From Deltaproteobacteria bacterium (GTDB lineage Bacteria; Desulfobacterota; Desulfovibrionia; Desulfovibrionales; Desulfovibrionaceae), in assembly GCA_031280335.1 (NCBI GenBank), contig JAITGZ010000101.1:1-14472 (forward strand): a stretch of DNA of 14,472 nucleotides, in the 5' to 3' direction. Positions 13,683 to 14,472 of the stretch are shown in pieces. Both the position numbers and the translations under genes were made by a program. Under the pieces are notes generated by a model. That model was not told the origin of the DNA. It ran no database searches and saw only the letters and a list, made by a program, of their open reading frames with translations. Every line of letters begins with the position of its first letter. The first letter of the stretch is position 1.

Positions 13683-14472
13683 CATGAGCCTGCGGGTTCG
13701 GGCGTGCGCCCGAAGCTCTGCAATTTTTGCAGATATCCTACGGATTCAGCCACCACCGTCTGGATTTGGTGGAAGCTGTCAATGGGCCGGTTATAAGTAA
13801 TATTCAGAATTTTGCCATAACGCCACAGGGCGCTGTTTGTCCTGCATATATAGATTACTTTATCTCCGGGCAGAGTATATTTGAGTATTTTCAAAAAGCT
13901 GATGTGCAGCGGACCGGAGTCAATCATCCCCATGTTGTAACTGAAGCTGGGCTGCCCGTTCAGTCTGTTCATGGCCGCGTCTTCAAAGAAGGTCAGTGTA
14001 TTCCGGTTGAAGACAATGGATTCTTCCTGCCAAGGCTGCTTCAGGCGCGAGAAGTCCGTATTGGAAATACTCGCGTTCATCCATTTGTTCAGGGTACTGA
14101 CTTGCAGCAGATCCCGCCGTAACAGTCCTTCCATCCCTGTTTCAGCGGACGGGTTTTCCCCTTGCCGTTCAAATATGCATAAAATAGTTTCTTCATTGCC
14201 CAAGCCGGTTTGGGCGGCCCGCATGAGCGGATGTTCCGCCGGGATACGCTTGAAGCCGCTGGGCACGGGCATGGGCATATTCAAATCGCCCACAGCGAGG
14301 GTGGGTTCATCCGGTGGAGGGGGTAATAATCCCTGCCCTTGCTCCATTTGACGATCATCCGGTTGGGGCCCGAAACTTTTTTCATCACAACCGGAGGCTG
14401 CGGCAATAAACAGCACGGATGCGAATACGGCGGGCAGTAGAAAACGCGGGCGATAATTTTTTTTATAAACTG
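13682..14472 (-). CDS. Putative lipoprotein of unknown function (start beyond the right edge)
   Basis: The frame stays open to the right edge. The first visible residues, VYKKNYRPR then FLLPAVFASVLFIAAASGC, form a basic n-region, a hydrophobic core and a lipobox-like ASGC. The protein is therefore probably a lipoprotein lipidated at that Cys, with its start codon just outside the window. A GTG at 14416 is in frame but would cut the signal peptide in half. The mature part (about 235 residues) starts with a proline-rich acidic linker (QGLLPPPPDEP). A folded region follows with SGFKRIPAEHPLMRAAQ, ETILCIFERQ and, near the C-terminus, DKVIYICRTNSALWRYGKIL. I do not recognise the family. It is convergent with the cupin gene. 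Confidence 0.8.
   Translation of the reverse strand, partial: VYKKNYRPRFLLPAVFASVLFIAAASGCDEKSFGPQPDDRQMEQGQGLLPPPPDEPTLAVGDLNMPMPVPSGFKRIPAEHPLMRAAQTGLGNEETILCIFERQGENPSAETGMEGLLRRDLLQVSTLNKWMNASISNTDFSRLKQPWQEESIVFNRNTLTFFEDAAMNRLNGQPSFSYNMGMIDSGPLHISFLKILKYTLPGDKVIYICRTNSALWRYGKILNITYNRPIDSFHQIQTVVAESVGYLQKLQSFGRTPEPAGS

Noticed and set aside
1..14472. Search for a novel defence, phage or CRISPR system
   Set aside because: No repeat-spacer array, nuclease-helicase operon, integrase, transposase or toxin-antitoxin pair could be seen; gene content is mainly housekeeping.

Overview
The window looks like chromosomal DNA from a sulfate-reducing deltaproteobacterium of the Desulfovibrionaceae. 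This is inferred from the style of the proteins (stand-alone RfaE2/HldE-C, DUF4911-like protein, TrpRS with a C-terminal cysteine set, lepA-lepB pair), from the moderately GC-rich coding DNA, and from the envelope genes of a Gram-negative cell. Genus-level placement cannot be settled from sequence reading alone.

Layout. Positions 1-9212 are almost wholly minus-strand. Reading in the direction of transcription they carry: mrcA-type class A penicillin-binding protein (PBP1A), ssb, tRNA-His(GTG), lepA (EF4), lepB (signal peptidase I), an HD-GYP response regulator, a small DUF4911-like protein, a small three-helix membrane protein, and a large membrane-anchored protein of unknown function that runs off the left edge. 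Positions 9499-12803 are plus-strand: an M50 site-2-type protease homologue, trpS, rfaE2 (heptose-1-phosphate adenylyltransferase) and a DHH/DHHA1 phosphoesterase. A 323-bp gene-free stretch full of secondary structure follows, then a small cupin gene and a convergent lipoprotein gene whose start lies just beyond the right edge. Both edge genes are partial.

How the genes fit together. Most are housekeeping: peptidoglycan synthesis (PBP1A), DNA replication and repair (Ssb), translation (tRNA-His, LepA, TrpRS), protein export (LepB), LPS inner-core precursor synthesis (RfaE2) and nucleotide turnover (DHH protein). The HD-GYP protein is a c-di-GMP-type signalling output. I see no phage, transposase, CRISPR array, toxin-antitoxin or defence island.

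Points most worth a second look: (1) LepA carries Asn in place of the near-invariant catalytic His of the DTPGHVDF motif, in an otherwise intact gene. (2) TrpRS has a C-x21-C-x6-C-x2-C set close to the [4Fe-4S] motif of Thermotoga TrpRS. (3) A 45-bp GC-rich palindromic repeat occurs twice in inverted orientation in intergenic DNA (9382-9426 and 13556-13600), and a related large cruciform-like element lies at 12830-12932. (4) Dyad symmetries sit inside or across predicted promoters of ssb and the HD-GYP gene. (5) The plus-strand cluster lacks Shine-Dalgarno sequences, and its first gene has a promoter placed as if for a leaderless mRNA.
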